The position numbers were made by a program, and so were the translations under genes. Source: MPNP01 sp026709725 (lineage in GTDB: Bacteria > Pseudomonadota > Alphaproteobacteria > Rhodobacterales > Rhodobacteraceae). Taken from it: DNA of 64,000 bases. The stretch covers positions 2,480,001 through 2,544,000 of the forward strand of contig OZ241384.1 of the NCBI GenBank assembly GCA_965200805.1. The letters are read 5' to 3'. Under the pieces are notes generated by a model. It was not told the origin of the DNA, did not search any database, and worked only from the letters and a program-made list of their open reading frames with translations. Shown one piece after another: positions 62,665 through 64,000 of this stretch; position 1 is the stretch's first letter; every line of letters begins with the position of its first letter.

Positions 62665-64000
62665 TCAGTCCGGTAGCCGACTTCCGACGGCAAACTCTCC
62701 AACCGAGCCCTCTTCAAACGGGTCCAGTCCGGTGGCGCGGGCAAATAGTAACGAATCGGCAGCACCAACAGCACTGGCGGCCATTTCCAGCTCTGTTGTC
62801 GCAAGATGGAGTGTTTGAAGCAGAGCTCCCGTATTGCGCAAGATATTTCCATAGCCAATGGCTTTGTATTTGTAGAAGACTCGCGAAAAACGTGCCGCAA
62901 TCACAAGGAGAACCTGTGGACTCTGTGAGGATTGCAATGCGAAACCCGCATGTTTCAAAATTTGCATGACATGCGCAGGGTCTGCCGGGATCTGCGTCAG
63001 TTCATGATTCCATGAATCATAGTGATACATCCCTGGCTCGAGACCTTTGCACAGCCGGACAACCGGATAGATTTCCAACTCATGAAGGCCGCCTGCGGCA
63101 GGATAAGGCCGTCGGACAATTTCTAACGGTACGGAAAGATCCGCGCTCCCCGGAAGCCTTACGACTTGGGAGGCTCTGCTGCGCGCCGCGCGGTCGAGCA
63201 GAGTGCCAAGCTGCGCAGCATCAATCGGTCTCGTATCATCGAAATTCCGCTGACTCTGGCGTCGTTGCAGAACGGACGAAAAAGTTGCCTTGTTGTTACC
63301 AGATGCAAGGGAAAGTTGTATCGACTTCCCCGGCCATTGCGAACGTCGTGCCGGTGGTGATTCGATCTCGCCGATGACTGGACCGGGGGCACTGAACGCG
63401 TCCCGATGCCAACCCTGCCGACTATTCGTGTGGGCGACCAGTTCATGAAAATCCCAGTTTGCCGTACCACTCTCTGAATCGCATTGCGCAAAGAATCCCA
63501 TGCCGTCAAGCGCACGGCGTACAATTGACTCCTGCATGACCGTCAAATCCATGAGGCGAACGCGCACGCTATCCAGAAGTGACTCCGCCAACCACGAATC
63601 GCCATCATGTCGCAGAAAGACAAAACGGTGAAATCTGGCTTCCATCTCTGGCACCTGCGGCGCGATAAGTGGGACAAAATTCTTCTGTTGCGGCAAGATT
63701 ACCGCCAGCTCGTTCTCGTCATTGACTACAGGAAATTCCAGCAGACCCATTCGGCACAGTCGCTCCAACTGTGCAAGGTAACAATTCCTCCAATGGTCAC
63801 GATCTGAGACGGCCACACAATCAAGAATTGTCTGCAGAGATGCGCCTTCTGAAAAGTGATGATTGGCATTTCGAAAGGATTCAGACCAGGTCGTCAGCCG
63901 AAGTTCAGGGCATTCACGTGCCATGATCGCGAGATAGCGTGCGCATTCGGATTGCCCGATCTTCCATCCCGCACCAAATCGGACATGAACCTCTTCATGA
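62665..64000 (-). CDS. SagB-type dehydrogenase (nitroreductase-like), 5' end beyond window
   Basis: An FMN-dependent oxidoreductase of the SagB family. It oxidises azolines to azoles in TOMM peptides, and related forms act in other natural-product pathways. ARYLAIMARECPE shows that the frame remains open to the window edge, so the true start lies further right. Features are FHELVAHTNSRQGWH, RRQSQRNFDDTRPIDAAQLG, YPAAGGLHELEIYP, KYKAIGYGNILRNTGALLQ and GLDPFEEGSVGEFAVG (each under 21 residues), all in SagB order. Partners for azole formation (a YcaO cyclodehydratase) are not in the window, so the pathway is unclear. Confidence 0.85.
   Translation of the reverse strand, partial: HEEVHVRFGAGWKIGQSECARYLAIMARECPELRLTTWSESFRNANHHFSEGASLQTILDCVAVSDRDHWRNCYLAQLERLCRMGLLEFPVVNDENELAVILPQQKNFVPLIAPQVPEMEARFHRFVFLRHDGDSWLAESLLDSVRVRLMDLTVMQESIVRRALDGMGFFAQCDSESGTANWDFHELVAHTNSRQGWHRDAFSAPGPVIGEIESPPARRSQWPGKSIQLSLASGNNKATFSSVLQRRQSQRNFDDTRPIDAAQLGTLLDRAARSRASQVVRLPGSADLSVPLEIVRRPYPAAGGLHELEIYPVVRLCKGLEPGMYHYDSWNHELTQIPADPAHVMQILKHAGFALQSSQSPQVLLVIAARFSRVFYKYKAIGYGNILRNTGALLQTLHLATTELEMAASAVGAADSLLFARATGLDPFEEGSVGEFAVGSRLPD

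Noticed and set aside
1..64000. CRISPR arrays, rRNA genes and prophage structural genes
   Set aside because: No regularly spaced repeats, rRNA sequence or phage structural proteins were found on either strand.

Overview
The window is chromosomal DNA of an alphaproteobacterium. Two alphaproteobacterial gene orders support this: erpA / dgt-argS-SPOR-scpA-scpB with a long-form dcd (about 38.6-45.9 kb), and bamE / DUF177-rpmF-plsX-fabH-ihfA-merR followed by tRNA-Pro(GGG) (about 45.9-50.7 kb). Genus was not determined. Coding density is uneven: housekeeping blocks are tight, while accessory blocks hold long gene-free stretches, truncated genes and frameshifts.

Layout. 0-5.8 kb: two short-chain dehydrogenases (one with a Tat signal) transcribed away from a TetR regulator over a palindrome-rich intergenic region, then a two-subunit isoquinoline-oxidoreductase-type molybdenum hydroxylase (IorA/IorB, IorB with a Tat signal). 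6.5-9.6 kb: a complete DctP-DctQ-DctM TRAP transporter. These two blocks look like uptake and periplasmic oxidation of organic substrates. 10-21.6 kb is an accessory region: an AAA ATPase without its Walker A half, an uncharacterised three-ORF module, a very GC-rich non-coding island, a 1729-residue DUF4011/SF1-helicase/nuclease protein of the kind described as a single-gene antiphage system (Hhe-like), a Uma2 nuclease remnant and a PcfJ-like protein.

21.8-25 kb: dusA, ruvX, ccmI. 25.7-31 kb: the heterotetrameric sarcosine oxidase operon soxBDAG. 31-34 kb: a small DUF1127-like protein and an OLD-like ATPase plus DUF4276 (TOPRIM-like) pair, both frameshifted. 34-38.6 kb: an M48 lipoprotein protease, a 56-residue membrane protein, an FAD monooxygenase, and a Bug/TctC-type binding protein whose 3' end runs antisense into xthA. 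38.6-52.3 kb: the conserved housekeeping blocks plus msrB and moaA.

52.3-64 kb is again accessory: a truncated AAA protein, an intact AAA/PD-(D/E)XK gene, a GPP34 protein, a second GC-rich island with a strong 44-nt hairpin, the 3' remnant of a restriction-type endonuclease, and a small conserved-looking 54-residue protein. After these comes what looks like a specialised-metabolite or modified-peptide locus: an alpha/alpha-toroid terpenoid-cyclase-like protein, an IS1634-like transposase remnant, an HlyD-type membrane fusion protein, a frameshifted cyclopropane-fatty-acid-synthase-like methyltransferase, and a SagB-type dehydrogenase that continues past the window end.

The best candidates for something little described are the metabolite locus at the right edge, the three-ORF module at 11.7-12.8 kb, and the ATPase/DUF4276 pair. 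All calls rest on reading the sequence and remembered family features; no database search was run.
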